Part shown: piece by piece, positions 7,236 through 16,654 of the stretch
How the letters are laid out: each line of letters begins with the position of its first letter
Position numbering within the stretch: the first letter of the stretch is position 1
Assembly (NCBI GenBank): GCA_905235595.1
Contig: CAJOMG010000020.1
Span: 1-32,803 of the forward strand
Reading direction: 5' to 3'
DNA from: an uncultured Desulfovibrio sp.
Lineage (GTDB): Bacteria > Desulfobacterota > Desulfovibrionia > Desulfovibrionales > Desulfovibrionaceae
DNA length: 32,803 bases
The notes under the pieces: model-generated
Told to the model about the DNA's origin: nothing
The model's database searches: none
What the model saw: the letters and a program-made list of their open reading frames with translations, nothing else
Translations under genes and position numbers: made by a program

Positions 7236-8897
7236 TTACTGCGTTGTCTCCGACAGCTGATATGCTTTTGGAATCCACCAGTCCTCGAAATTATACATAA
7301 TGCCCGCCAATGCCGGTGCAATCCCGCGAATGCGCCGTTGCACCACAGGCAGAGCGTAAGGTACAAAGAGAAAGCAGTAGGGCTGTTCGTTATCCAGTAT
7401 CTCCTGAATACGGTGGTACAGGGCAATACGGGTATCTCTTGCCGGAGTGGACTGTGCCTGTACAAGTAAGGTGTCAAGTTCGCTGTTGCGGTAGTGCGTG
7501 AAGTTGAGACCGCCTTCAAAAGTCTGCGATGAATGCCATACAGAATACAAGTCTGGATCCTGTGGGATTGTCCAGCCAAGCAGGACGGTGTCAAAACGAC
7601 CTTTGTTGACGAATTCTCGGATGAATGCCGCCCATTCTACTGTACGGATACGTACGTCAATACCTAATTTTTTGAGCTGTGCCTGCATGACAGTAGCCGT
7701 TAAGATGCGTTGCTCATTTCCCTGGTTTGTCAGAATAGTGAAGGCGAGAGGTTGCCCTTCGCGATCCAGGATACCGTCTGCATCACTATCTTCAAAGCCG
7801 GCTTCAGCCAAAAGGGCTTGAGCTGTTTTTATATCCTGCCGTACTGGTTGGAGGCTAGGGTGGTAGGGCCATGTACCAGGCTTGAAGGGCCCAAAGGCAG
7901 GAACGCCTTGGCCAAGCAGAACGCCTCGGATAATGTCATCGCGATTGATACCCAGGGAGATGGCTCGCCGTACGCGGACATCTTTGAAAAATGGATGTTC
8001 AAGATTGAAGCCCAGGTACACATAGACTGAGGCCAGATAACGATATTTTATAAAACGCTGATCCCATTCCGGCCCTTTTGTCTGTCGCAGATACTGCAGG
8101 GGGGTGAGGTCCATTATGTCAAGGCGTCCGGCACGTGTTTCCATAAACATGGTGGAGCTATCAGGGATGATACGGTAGATGACGTTGTCTATGTGAGGTT
8201 TTCCACGAAAATAGGTGGGCGATGCATGTAGTATAATGCGGCTGCCTGGTTCCCACGCTGCCAGACGGTATGGTCCAGCACCTATCGGTTTGCGCGCAAA
8301 AGGTGAAGTCCGAATGTCTTGTCCTTCCAATATGTGTTTGGGCAGGATGGGATTCATCCAGGTTGAGATGGCCCGTGCAAAATAGTGCTCATAGCGAACT
8401 TCGTATGTATAGCGGTCAATGACGCGAAATTCTTTGATGCGCTGGAAATCTTCAGCATAAGGGCTGCCGGTGGATGGATCAGCCACCAGTTTACAGGTAA
8501 AGGCTACATCTTCTGCTGTCAGTTCCTGTCCGTCTTCCCACAATATTCCTTTGTGCAATGTAAAACGTAAAAGTTTGCCATCTTCTTCTATGCTCCATGA
8601 GTCGGCAGCCCATGGTTCCGGCTGCAATTCCTTGTTGTATCGCAGTGGTGACACATAGATCAGTTCAGCCACTTCATGTGAGGCTGCATCGGAGGAGAGA
8701 TAGGGAATGAGGTTTGAAGCTTCACCGAGAGCACCGAAAGTAATACTGCCACCTTCTTGGGGTTCTGTGGTTGTCCCAAAGAATGTGTCTTCACTAGAAA
8801 CAGTGTGGGCAACACATGGCAGTATTGCCCACAACGAGAATGTAAAAACAGCAATCCTGACAGGCGTCAGTATTTTTTTCATGGAAGATCGCGGCAT
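7236..8897 (-). CDS. Peptide/nickel-type ABC transporter substrate-binding protein (SBP_bac_5)
   Basis: Periplasmic ligand-binding protein of the OppA/DppA/NikA class. A signal peptide (KKILTPVRIAVFTFSLWAILPCVA) leads into the family layout: GGSITFGALGEASNLIPYLSSDAA, LRFTLHKGILWEDGQELTAEDVAFT, IGAGPYRL, AISLGINRDDIIRGVLLGQG and a C-terminal lobe ending near DWWIPKAY. About 553 residues, a normal size. A DxDxDG loop (EDSDADGILD) near residue 375 is common in peptide-binding members. The ATG at 8897 (MPRSSMKK) is preferred over a GTG at 8918; Shine-Dalgarno signals are weak. No permease or ATPase genes flank it, so its transporter partners are encoded elsewhere. The ligand cannot be read from the sequence. 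Confidence 0.9.
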   Translation of the reverse strand: MPRSSMKKILTPVRIAVFTFSLWAILPCVAHTVSSEDTFFGTTTEPQEGGSITFGALGEASNLIPYLSSDAASHEVAELIYVSPLRYNKELQPEPWAADSWSIEEDGKLLRFTLHKGILWEDGQELTAEDVAFTCKLVADPSTGSPYAEDFQRIKEFRVIDRYTYEVRYEHYFARAISTWMNPILPKHILEGQDIRTSPFARKPIGAGPYRLAAWEPGSRIILHASPTYFRGKPHIDNVIYRIIPDSSTMFMETRAGRLDIMDLTPLQYLRQTKGPEWDQRFIKYRYLASVYVYLGFNLEHPFFKDVRVRRAISLGINRDDIIRGVLLGQGVPAFGPFKPGTWPYHPSLQPVRQDIKTAQALLAEAGFEDSDADGILDREGQPLAFTILTNQGNEQRILTATVMQAQLKKLGIDVRIRTVEWAAFIREFVNKGRFDTVLLGWTIPQDPDLYSVWHSSQTFEGGLNFTHYRNSELDTLLVQAQSTPARDTRIALYHRIQEILDNEQPYCFLFVPYALPVVQRRIRGIAPALAGIMYNFEDWWIPKAYQLSETTQ

Positions 8898-9002
8898 TAT
8901 ATTGCTTTCGCCCCACACTCTGTGTTAAAATAAATATCAGTTGTCTGAACAGAACTCCGAATCTGGACTCTCCAAAATCTCGCGGAGTTTTTTGAGGAAT
9001 AC

Positions 9003-12000
9003 ATGAGCCGATCTGAGCAGAACATTGTTAAAGATATGTGTCAGGCATTTTTGCATGACAGTGTGCCGGAATATATTCGTGATGCCGCCTATTATATTCT
9101 TTCTGAAGGCGAGGTGCAAAAAATAAATATTCAGGAGGGCGAATCCTGGGATGTGCAGGGCGTCATTCAGGGTGAAGATCTTCAAGTTTACACACCGAGC
9201 CTGAATTTTACCATTGAGGACCGCAGCACACGCTATCAGTGTAATTGTTCGGATGCGTTTACGGGCATTTGTCGCCATGTGGCTGCCTTGGCATTGCGCC
9301 TGAATGAAGATCTGCGTAAAGAGCAGGGTGAGCCTGAAGAAACTCCATCCCGTGGAACAGACTGGAAACAGAGTTTTCGTAGTTTTTTTTCTACAGATAT
9401 GGAGCCGGAACCTGGGCATCATTATTTAATTTTTCGTTTTGAACCTGAGCCCGAACGCCTTTTGGTATCCTTTTTTCGCGGGCGTCAAAACAAGTCCGGC
9501 CTGTCCAGCGTACACAATGATGTAACATTGGCTCAGCTTATTGAAAATCCAGACTGGTGTGAGTTTTCGCCACAGTTACCACATGTAGCCAAGCAAATTG
9601 GGCAGCATCTTGACTATTACGGACATCGCATTGAGATCCCTCAGGGGTTGACCTCATGGTTTTTTTGGTCGGTGAGGCGAGAATACTATCTGCTTTGGAG
9701 GGATACAGATAAGCCATGCCGTATTGAAAGTACCCCTTTTACTCTCAAGTTAAAACCTTTACTGGACGATGCGGGTTTCCATTTTGAGGTGATGCTTAAG
9801 CGAGATGGGCGTCCTCCTTTGCCCATACGCGCCGGTCAGTCCCATCATACAGAGAATGCCAAAAATGAGAGTCCCAACCCTGAGGAAGAATCTATTACGT
9901 TTTACGGGCAGATGCCACTGTGGGTGTGCTACCAGCACAATTTCTATCCCGTACAAACTGGTCTTTATCCCTCGTTAGTGCACAATCTCATTTATGAGCG
10001 ACCTGTTGTACCCCAAGAGGATATTTCTGAATTTCTCGACAGGGTGTGGACACGCCTGCCTGCTTCAGAGTTGTATGAGCCTCAGGAATTTCTCAAACTC
10101 ATGGAACCGGTTTTTCAACCGGCAACGTATAATCCAAAGCTCTTTCTTGATGAAGAAGGCAGCCTGCTTACGTTGGAGATTGACAATATTTACGAGACCC
10201 GCCATGGCGAGTTTACACTCAACGGACCGAATCCGGATTTTCAAACTGGCAGCTATACGTACGAAGGTCAAACCTTTCTTGTACGGCGTCACCAGGAAGA
10301 GGAAACGCAGCTTATTGGCGAGCTTTCGAGTATGGGTTTTCAAGCAAGATCTAATAAGGTCTGGTTTCTTGAGCCGGAAGAGGCAATAGCGTTTTTACTT
10401 GATTCTTATCCTCATCTTGTAGAGATGTATCGGGTATATGGCGAAAAGGCCCTCTCACGTTATAAGGTACGCACAACGGCTTCAACTATCGTGGCTCAAG
10501 TGACCAGCAATGAAAAGGAAAAATGGTTTTCTCTGGATATCAGTGTAGATTACGATGGGCAAAGCCTGCCCTTGGAAAAGGTTTGGAAAGCGTGGACGCG
10601 TGGCAAGCGATATGTGCAGCTTAAGGACGGGTCGTACACGAGCCTTCCCGAGGCCTGGCTTGAGAAGCTTTCGCATAAGCTGACAGCATTGGGGTTAGAT
10701 CCTTCCAAACCACCGCAGCAGAAGTTTAAGCAATTTGAGGCGCCGGTGCTGGACAGCCTTCTGGTTGATTTGCCTGGTGCGGCGACAGATTCATTTTGGA
10801 ATAATCTGCGTGAAAAGATACGCTCTTTTCGTGAGGTGCGAACCATTGCTACCCCTAAAGGCCTTAACGCCCAGCTGCGTAGTTATCAACTGCAGGGTAT
10901 AGCGTATCTGAATTTTCTTTCAGAGTATGGTTTTGGTGGAATTTTAGCTGACGAGATGGGCTTAGGTAAGACTATACAGACTCTTGCCTTTATACAACAC
11001 ATGACTGAAAATCGTTTTCATGGGCCGAATCTAATTGTGGTGCCCACATCAGTGTTGCCTAACTGGGAACGTGAGGCAGAAAAATTTGTTCCTAATCTGA
11101 AACGGCTAATTATTTACGGCACACGTCGTGAGGGGATGTTTAAGCACATCGACAACTCAGATTTAATTATCACTACCTATGCATTGTTACGTCGTGACTT
11201 GGAGGAGATGGAGAAATTCGAGTTCAATACGGTTATTTTGGATGAAGCTCAGAACATTAAAAATTCTAATACCATTACTGCACGTGCTGTACGCCGCATC
11301 AACGCACGTATGCGATTATGCCTCTCCGGTACACCGATAGAAAATAATCTTTTTGAGTTGTGGTCGTTGTTTGAATTTCTTATGCCAGGTTTTTTGGGTT
11401 CACAACATGCCTTTCAGCGTGGCATTGTCAAGCCTATTAAGGATGGTGATACTGAAACCTTGGAGTATCTGCGTACCAGGGTGCGCCCGTTTATTCTGCG
11501 TCGTACCAAGGCCGAAGTGGCCAAGGATCTGCCTCCCAAGGTCGAAAGCGTAACCTGTTGTGCTCTGGAGGAGGCTCAAGCCGAGCTGTATGCTGCTTTG
11601 GCCCGTAAACTACGTGCTCAGGTACTGGCCGATGTGGATAAGAAGGGCCTAGCCAAGAGCCAGATGTCCATACTAGACGCCTTGTTAAAGCTACGGCAAA
11701 TCTGTTGCCATCCACGCCTACTTAAGCTGGATATGCCTGGTTTTTCAAATAATCTGCCTTCAGGCAAATTTGACGCTTTCAAGGATATGGTTATGGAAAT
11801 TGTGGAAGGTGGGCACAAGGTGCTTGTTTTTTCACAATTCGTACAAATGTTGCAGATTATCCGCCAATGGTTGGAGTTTTCGCAGATCCCTTATTGTTAT
11901 CTTGATGGCGCCAGCAAAGACCGTTTCGAGCAGGTGGATCGTTTTAACAATAACCCCAATATTCCCATCTTTCTCATTTCACTCAAGGCTGGTGGTACTG

Positions 12001-12266
12001 GCCTTAACCTGACATCTGCCGATTATGTAATCCACTACGATCCATGGTGGAATCCGGCTGTTGAAAGTCAGGCGACGGATCGCACGCACCGCATTGGCCA
12101 AACGCGTCAGGTCTTTTCTTACAAGCTTATTTGCCAGAACACGGTGGAAGAAAAAATCCTCAAGCTGCAGGATACCAAACGCGGTGTCGCCGAGGCGATT
12201 ATTCCTGGTCAGGATTCGTGGAAGTCGCTTACTCGTGAGGATCTAGAAATGCTTTTTGAGGTTTAG
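9003..12266 (+). CDS. SWIM zinc-finger SNF2-family helicase/ATPase, 1087 aa
   Basis: DNA-dependent ATPase of the Swi2/Snf2 superfamily, cytoplasmic. A SWIM zinc motif, CxC-x7-CxH, sits at C80, C82, C90 and H92. A 500-residue middle region of unclear fold follows. The SNF2 motor has motif I DEMGLGKT (650-657), motif II DEAQ (747-750), motif III LSGTPIENN, then the helicase C-terminal half with VLVFSQF, LDGASKDRF, LKAGGTGLNL and DRTHRIGQTRQV. The start at 9003 has TGAGGA 9 bp upstream. SWIM-SNF2 proteins are widespread in bacteria, with a role in transcription recycling or DNA repair proposed for relatives such as RapA. Nothing nearby makes it part of a defence island. It is divergent from the solute-binding protein gene. 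Confidence 0.95.
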   Translation: MSRSEQNIVKDMCQAFLHDSVPEYIRDAAYYILSEGEVQKINIQEGESWDVQGVIQGEDLQVYTPSLNFTIEDRSTRYQCNCSDAFTGICRHVAALALRLNEDLRKEQGEPEETPSRGTDWKQSFRSFFSTDMEPEPGHHYLIFRFEPEPERLLVSFFRGRQNKSGLSSVHNDVTLAQLIENPDWCEFSPQLPHVAKQIGQHLDYYGHRIEIPQGLTSWFFWSVRREYYLLWRDTDKPCRIESTPFTLKLKPLLDDAGFHFEVMLKRDGRPPLPIRAGQSHHTENAKNESPNPEEESITFYGQMPLWVCYQHNFYPVQTGLYPSLVHNLIYERPVVPQEDISEFLDRVWTRLPASELYEPQEFLKLMEPVFQPATYNPKLFLDEEGSLLTLEIDNIYETRHGEFTLNGPNPDFQTGSYTYEGQTFLVRRHQEEETQLIGELSSMGFQARSNKVWFLEPEEAIAFLLDSYPHLVEMYRVYGEKALSRYKVRTTASTIVAQVTSNEKEKWFSLDISVDYDGQSLPLEKVWKAWTRGKRYVQLKDGSYTSLPEAWLEKLSHKLTALGLDPSKPPQQKFKQFEAPVLDSLLVDLPGAATDSFWNNLREKIRSFREVRTIATPKGLNAQLRSYQLQGIAYLNFLSEYGFGGILADEMGLGKTIQTLAFIQHMTENRFHGPNLIVVPTSVLPNWEREAEKFVPNLKRLIIYGTRREGMFKHIDNSDLIITTYALLRRDLEEMEKFEFNTVILDEAQNIKNSNTITARAVRRINARMRLCLSGTPIENNLFELWSLFEFLMPGFLGSQHAFQRGIVKPIKDGDTETLEYLRTRVRPFILRRTKAEVAKDLPPKVESVTCCALEEAQAELYAALARKLRAQVLADVDKKGLAKSQMSILDALLKLRQICCHPRLLKLDMPGFSNNLPSGKFDAFKDMVMEIVEGGHKVLVFSQFVQMLQIIRQWLEFSQIPYCYLDGASKDRFEQVDRFNNNPNIPIFLISLKAGGTGLNLTSADYVIHYDPWWNPAVESQATDRTHRIGQTRQVFSYKLICQNTVEEKILKLQDTKRGVAEAIIPGQDSWKSLTREDLEMLFEV

Positions 12267-12269
12267 GCG

Positions 12270-12300
12270 AGAATATCATATCAAGAAAATGGTATATTCT
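12270..12300 (+). terminator. Possible weak hairpin after the SNF2 gene
   Basis: AGAATAT (12270-12276) and ATATTCT (12294-12300) flank a 17-nt spacer just after the helicase stop. AGCC-x8-GGCTTTT follows at 12301-12319. Either could form a weak terminator; neither is strong. Confidence 0.3.
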
Positions 12301-12393
12301 AGCCTTCTGTATGGCTTTTGGCAAAACAGACTCTTGTAATTCAGACAATGAACATGCTGTGTCGGAGTGCATTCAGACGTCATCGCGTTGGGC

Positions 12394-14205
12394 TTATTTG
12401 TTTTTATCTATGGGGCGACAGTCCATGACCTGAGCCTGAAGTACGTCAAGGCAATTTTGCAATTCAGGGCGCTGGCTGAATTCTCTAATGAGTTCGGCTT
12501 CAGAGCGTTTTGCGCACGGAGGAACAATCTCCAGTGCACTGCCGTCATCGCAATACGATCGTAGTGCCGCCTGTAAATGTTCTTTATCCCGTTCCAGCTG
12601 TTGTAATTGCAGCGTGGTATTGGGCTTCAGAATCAGCTTTTTCCCTTGCCACTGCCCTGACAGACTGCGAAGTAAAGGTATAGAGGGAGCATTATGGCCT
12701 TGTTTTTGCCAGGTCGTCGCACAAAACTCGCAAAAATTGTTCCAATCATATTGGATGGCTGTTTGGGGGGCATGAGTATCTGATGCGGGATACAACACAT
12801 CAGAATTGTCAGACGGCGGTTCACAGAAGGTGGGAACTTTTTCTATAAATGGTCCTGGCTCATCCACCATTAGTGGCTGAGCTCGAGGTCCCCTTTGTTC
12901 TTCCCCGTTCGAGGCAGTATTGCTGTGAATGTCCGAGGAGATATGCTCCAAAGCCATTGAGGCATCCGGCTCGGCAGCCGACTGACACAAGGATATGTCA
13001 GGCCGGGCTGTGGATGGCATTGTGTCAGCAGATGGTACTGCAAGCTGTGGTGGGGTGGTTGGAGTATTATGTGTCGGTACGTCATTTGCGGACAACAGCC
13101 CTACAGGGAGTAGCCTGGGTAGCAGAGTCAAATTGAGTAGGAGCAGTTCAAGAGCAGCCGCAGGCTCAGGGCTCTGTATGATACCGCGTTGTGCATTAAG
13201 TGTCATTTGCCAAGCTGCATGCAGGTATGCAGGGGAGAACTGAGGTGCAAGTTTTTGCCACATAGCCAATTCATCTGCTGGCAAGCGTAAACTTGCGGCA
13301 ATGTTTGTGCCCCCTTGGGCAAGCAAAAACAGATTGCGCAGATTTGTCGCAAGTTCTCGAGAAAAAAAGCCGATGTCTATCCCTTCATGAAACATATGAC
13401 GGCATAATTCGGCTACGGCGGCACAATCATGCAAACGCAGCGCATCAAATAAATTGGTGAATAACTCCTGACTAGCCAGGCCGAGAACACGACGAGTGGT
13501 TTCCACGCATAAATTTTTATCACCAAGGGCTAGGGCCTGATCCAATAGGGACATGCTGTCACGCACACTGCCAGCAGCGCGCCGGGCAATGAGGCGGACA
13601 GCTCCAGTCTCAAAGTCTATGGCTTCCTTGTGAAGCACAGAGGAAAGGTGCGTAAATAGGGCTTCTTCATCCAGATGACGAAAGATAAAGTGCTGGCAGC
13701 GGCTTACAATCGTAATGGGAAACTTGTGAGCTTCGGTCGTGGCGAAGATGAAAACCACATGTTCAGGCGGTTCTTCCAGCGTTTTCAAAAGCGCATTGAA
13801 GGCATTGCGTGAAAGCATATGTGCTTCATCAATAATGAAAATTTTATAACGTCCCTCCATAGGCGCATAACCAATGGTTTCACGGAGTGCACGTGCATCT
13901 TCTACGCTGTTATTTGATGCGCCGTCGATTTCTGCCACATCAATATGTATACCCTGAGTAATTTTGCGACAGTGTTCGCATTCATTACAAGGTTCTGAGC
14001 ATGGAGCATGGGCACAGTTGAGTGCTTTGGCAAAAATACGGGCAATAGTCGTTTTGCCCACACCACGCGTACCACTTAATAAATACGCCGGGGCCGGATG
14101 GTCTTCCGCAGCGGCACGGGAAAGGACAGCTTTGACTATATCCTGACCAGCAACCTGGGCAAAGTTTTGTGGTCGATACCGTGCTGCGAGGGAAATATTT
14201 TTCAT
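12394..14205 (-). CDS. dnaX: DNA polymerase III subunit gamma/tau, 603 aa
   Basis: Clamp-loader ATPase that loads the beta sliding clamp at the replication fork. Walker A GTRGVGKT (45-52), four zinc ligands C64, C73, C76 and C79, Walker B IFIIDEAH, and the NALLKTLEEPPEHVVFIFATTE segment are all present, so the N-terminal 360 residues are a full gamma module. A low-conservation linker (about 380-500) rich in P, S, T and D follows, then a tau-like C-terminal domain. The start at 14205 matches the family N-terminus (LAARYRPQNFAQVAGQ); longer in-frame starts add non-conserved sequence. No canonical slippery A-AAA-AAG for a short gamma form was seen. It lies 71 bp downstream of ilvE on the same strand, with a strong dyad in the gap and no clear Shine-Dalgarno. 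Confidence 0.95.
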   Translation of the reverse strand: MKNISLAARYRPQNFAQVAGQDIVKAVLSRAAAEDHPAPAYLLSGTRGVGKTTIARIFAKALNCAHAPCSEPCNECEHCRKITQGIHIDVAEIDGASNNSVEDARALRETIGYAPMEGRYKIFIIDEAHMLSRNAFNALLKTLEEPPEHVVFIFATTEAHKFPITIVSRCQHFIFRHLDEEALFTHLSSVLHKEAIDFETGAVRLIARRAAGSVRDSMSLLDQALALGDKNLCVETTRRVLGLASQELFTNLFDALRLHDCAAVAELCRHMFHEGIDIGFFSRELATNLRNLFLLAQGGTNIAASLRLPADELAMWQKLAPQFSPAYLHAAWQMTLNAQRGIIQSPEPAAALELLLLNLTLLPRLLPVGLLSANDVPTHNTPTTPPQLAVPSADTMPSTARPDISLCQSAAEPDASMALEHISSDIHSNTASNGEEQRGPRAQPLMVDEPGPFIEKVPTFCEPPSDNSDVLYPASDTHAPQTAIQYDWNNFCEFCATTWQKQGHNAPSIPLLRSLSGQWQGKKLILKPNTTLQLQQLERDKEHLQAALRSYCDDGSALEIVPPCAKRSEAELIREFSQRPELQNCLDVLQAQVMDCRPIDKNK

Positions 14206-14220
14206 GATCAACAAGGACGG

Positions 14221-14265
14221 TGTGCGCTGCGAAGCATATAAGGCGCGGGCGCGACGCAGCGCACA
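14221..14265 (-). promoter_or_regulatory. 11-bp perfect dyad between ilvE and dnaX
   Basis: TGTGCGCTGCG (14221-14231) and CGCAGCGCACA (14255-14265) are perfectly complementary, with a 23-nt G+C-rich loop. It lies 12 bp after the ilvE stop and 15 bp before the dnaX start. There is no U-run after it on the minus strand, so it does not look like a simple intrinsic terminator. It may be an RNA structure controlling dnaX translation or transcript stability, or an operator. Confidence 0.55.
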
Positions 14266-14276
14266 CGTTACTGTGA

Positions 14277-15197
14277 CTATACGGTAAAATGATGCAACCA
14301 ACCACTATATTTGTGGTTGTCTCCTTTGACAATTTTAAAGAATTCCTTCTGAAGATGTTTGGTCACTGGACCGGCATGACCTTCGCCGATTTGACGGTTA
14401 TCCAGTTCGCGTATGGGAGTAATTTCTGCGGCCGTTCCGGTAAAGAAAGCTTCATCAGCTATATAGAATTCATCCCGGGTAAACTGTTGTTCCTCAACGG
14501 TATAGCCCAGATCGGTGGCCAGTTTCATGATTGAATCGCGTGTAATGCCACCGAGAATGGAAGTCCATGGTGTCGTTTTGATAAGGCCGTTGCGTACAAT
14601 AAAGATGTTTTCTCCCGTAGCCTCGGAAACGAAGCCATTAGTATCCAGCATGACGGCTTCGTCGTATCCGTCTTCCTTGGCCTCCACCTTGGCAAGGATG
14701 GAATTGATATAGTTGCCTGCCGCCTTTGCTTTGGACATGCTGGTATTCACGTGGCTGCGGGCAAAACTGCTGGTTTTGACACGGATACCTTTTTCCAATG
14801 CTTCTGCACCGAGATAGGCCCCCCAAGGCCACACGGCAATGATGGTCTGCACGGGATTGTTGCCAGGGAAAACACCCATTTCACCGTGTCCTACGAAGGA
14901 CAACGGACGAATATATCCTTCGGCAAGTTTGTTGGCCTTAAGGGTCTCCACACATGCCTCGGCTAGTTGTTCAGAGGTATAGGGAATCGTCATGCGAAGA
15001 ATTTTTGCAGATTGTAACAGGCGTTTGCAGTGGTCTTCGAGTCGGAAGACGGCAGAGCTGCCGTCAGAGCAAGCATAGGCACGAATGCCTTCAAACACGG
15101 CGCTGCCATAGTGCAAGGCGTGGGTGAGCACATGTACCTGTGCCTGTTCCGAGGGAAGCATCTTACCGTCAAACCAGATAAATTTTGTCTCCTGCAT
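14277..15197 (-). CDS. ilvE: Branched-chain amino acid aminotransferase, 306 aa
   Basis: PLP-dependent class IV aminotransferase: last step of leucine, isoleucine and valine synthesis, exchanging amino groups with glutamate. The N-terminus reads IWFDGKMLPSEQAQVHVLTHALHYGSAVFEGIRAY. The PLP lysine is in SKAKAAGNYINSILA, followed by GYDEAVMLDTNGFVSEATGENIFIV and the C-terminal GTAAEITPI, all characteristic of IlvE rather than D-amino acid transaminase. The ATG at 15197 has GGAGG 5 bp upstream and matches the family start; an in-frame ATG at 15236 adds 13 residues (MPAHIVLDIAEDA) and is less likely. Upstream is a 250-bp gap containing an inverted repeat and direct repeats. dnaX follows. Confidence 0.95.
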   Translation of the reverse strand: MQETKFIWFDGKMLPSEQAQVHVLTHALHYGSAVFEGIRAYACSDGSSAVFRLEDHCKRLLQSAKILRMTIPYTSEQLAEACVETLKANKLAEGYIRPLSFVGHGEMGVFPGNNPVQTIIAVWPWGAYLGAEALEKGIRVKTSSFARSHVNTSMSKAKAAGNYINSILAKVEAKEDGYDEAVMLDTNGFVSEATGENIFIVRNGLIKTTPWTSILGGITRDSIMKLATDLGYTVEEQQFTRDEFYIADEAFFTGTAAEITPIRELDNRQIGEGHAGPVTKHLQKEFFKIVKGDNHKYSGWLHHFTV

Positions 15198-15228
15198 GGC
15201 ATCCTCCGCAATGTCCAGAACTATATGC

Positions 15229-15297
15229 GCGGGCATGGCGGGCGCTTCCCGCCTGTTGCCGCAAAAAAACAGATTACTTAAAACAGGCGGGCATGGC
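15229..15297 (-). repeat. Inverted and direct repeats in the ilvE leader
   Basis: CCCGCCTGTT (15248-15257) and AACAGGCGGG (15282-15291) form a perfect 10-bp dyad with a 24-nt loop. An 11-bp direct repeat GCGGGCATGGC occurs at 15229-15239 and 15287-15297 and overlaps both sides of it. This is just upstream of the ilvE start, where an attenuator or operator would be placed. No branched-chain-rich leader peptide ending in a stop codon was found, so the role is open. Confidence 0.5.
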
Positions 15298-15392
15298 AAG
15301 CATTCAATCTGGGGACAAAAGCTGTAATTAAGCCGTGTGGATTCTGAAATGGATAACTACGTGGTTCTCTTTGAGGATATTCGTAAGAGGAC

Positions 15393-15421
15393 AAAAAAGG
15401 GCCGGAAATAGCTCCCGACCC
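15393..15421 (-). terminator. Intrinsic terminator of the panC-metK transcript
   Basis: Minus strand: GGGTCGG (15421-15415) pairs with CCGGCCC (15405-15399) in a 7-bp stem including one G-U pair. The loop is 9 nt and a run of six T (15398-15393) follows. It lies 28 bp beyond the metK stop. Confidence 0.8.
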
Positions 15422-15448
15422 GTTAGCTAGCATGACGAGCAGAAGTGC

Positions 15449-16621
15449 CTAAACTTTGGCAGCAGTACGTAAATCGGAAACAGCGTCTGTTTTTTCCCAG
15501 GAGAATTCAGGCAATTCACGGCCAAAGTGTCCGTAGCAGGAAGATTTCTGGTAGATGGGTCTCTTGAGATCCAGACGTTTGGTGATAAAATAGGGACGCA
15601 AGTCGAACACATCGCGCACAGCTTTGGTGAGTTGTTCGTCTGAGATCTCACTGCTGCCTTGAGAGGAAACGAGTACGCTCACTGGTTCGGCCACTCCTAT
15701 GCAATAGGCAATTTGCACTTCACAGATGGGGGCTAGGCCTGCAGCTACAACATTCTTGGCAATATATCGCCCCATATAGGCACCAGAACGGTCAACCTTG
15801 GAAGGATCTTTTCCTGAAAATGCGCCTCCACCATGATGGCCGCTGCCGCCATAGGTATCTTGGATAATCTTGCGCCCTGTCAGACCGCAGTCGCCCATGG
15901 GCCCCCCCACTACAAAGCGGCCTGTAGTATTGATAAATATCTCGCAGTTTTTTGCATCAAAATAGCCGGAAGGTTCAAGAACGGGACGGATGACGTATTT
16001 TTTGACGGCTTCGGCTACATCTGCCTGACTGGCAGACGCGGCGTGCTGTGTGGAAACTACAACATTATTAATGCGTACGGGTTTCCCGTCGTGGTATTCA
16101 AAGGAAACCTGAGTTTTGCCATCTGGACGGAAAAAATCTACCGTACCGTCTTTCCGTACTTTGGCTAGTTGTTGGGAGAGCTGATGCGCCCAGTAGATAG
16201 GAGCCGGCATGAATGTAGACGTTTCATTGCAGGCATAGCCAAACATCATGCCCTGATCGCCGGCTCCCTGATCTTCAGGTTTTTCTCGTAATACACCCTG
16301 GGCGATGTCGGGTGACTGGTGCCCAATGGCGTTGATAACTGCACATGTTTGCCAGTCAAAGCCCATTTCAGAACTATTGTAGCCGATACTCCTTATTGTT
16401 TCGCGAACCACATGGGGCAGATCCGCATAGCCGGTGGTGGTAATTTCGCCGGCGATCACGGCCATTCCCGTGGTGACAAGCGTTTCGCAGGCCACATGGG
16501 CATTGGGATCCTGGGCCAGCAATGTATCTAAAATGGCGTCAGAAATCTGATCAGCCACCTTATCTGGGTGTCCCTCGGTGACAGATTCAGAGGTGAAAAA
16601 GTATTTACCCTTGGTCTGCAT
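15449..16621 (-). CDS. metK: S-adenosylmethionine synthetase, 390 aa
   Basis: Makes S-adenosylmethionine from methionine and ATP. Diagnostic segments are present: [20 protein letters not shown] at the N-terminus (ATP and metal site), [12 protein letters not shown], and the glycine-rich loop [19 protein letters not shown]. Length is normal for the bacterial enzyme. The ATG at 16621 has AAGGAGA 6 bp upstream; an in-frame ATG at 16639 lacks support. It follows panC by 33 bp on the same strand and ends at a clear terminator. No SAM riboswitch-like structure was noticed in the short gap upstream. Confidence 0.97.
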   Translation of the reverse strand: MQTKGKYFFTSESVTEGHPDKVADQISDAILDTLLAQDPNAHVACETLVTTGMAVIAGEITTTGYADLPHVVRETIRSIGYNSSEMGFDWQTCAVINAIGHQSPDIAQGVLREKPEDQGAGDQGMMFGYACNETSTFMPAPIYWAHQLSQQLAKVRKDGTVDFFRPDGKTQVSFEYHDGKPVRINNVVVSTQHAASASQADVAEAVKKYVIRPVLEPSGYFDAKNCEIFINTTGRFVVGGPMGDCGLTGRKIIQDTYGGSGHHGGGAFSGKDPSKVDRSGAYMGRYIAKNVVAAGLAPICEVQIAYCIGVAEPVSVLVSSQGSSEISDEQLTKAVRDVFDLRPYFITKRLDLKRPIYQKSSCYGHFGRELPEFSWEKTDAVSDLRTAAKV

Positions 16622-16654
16622 AAGTTCTCCTTGGCGCACTCTAGCGGCGCAGGT

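Noticed and set aside
16622..16654. SAM riboswitch before metK
   Set aside because: The gap to panC is only 33 bp and shows no fitting structure; metK appears to be co-transcribed from the panC promoter.
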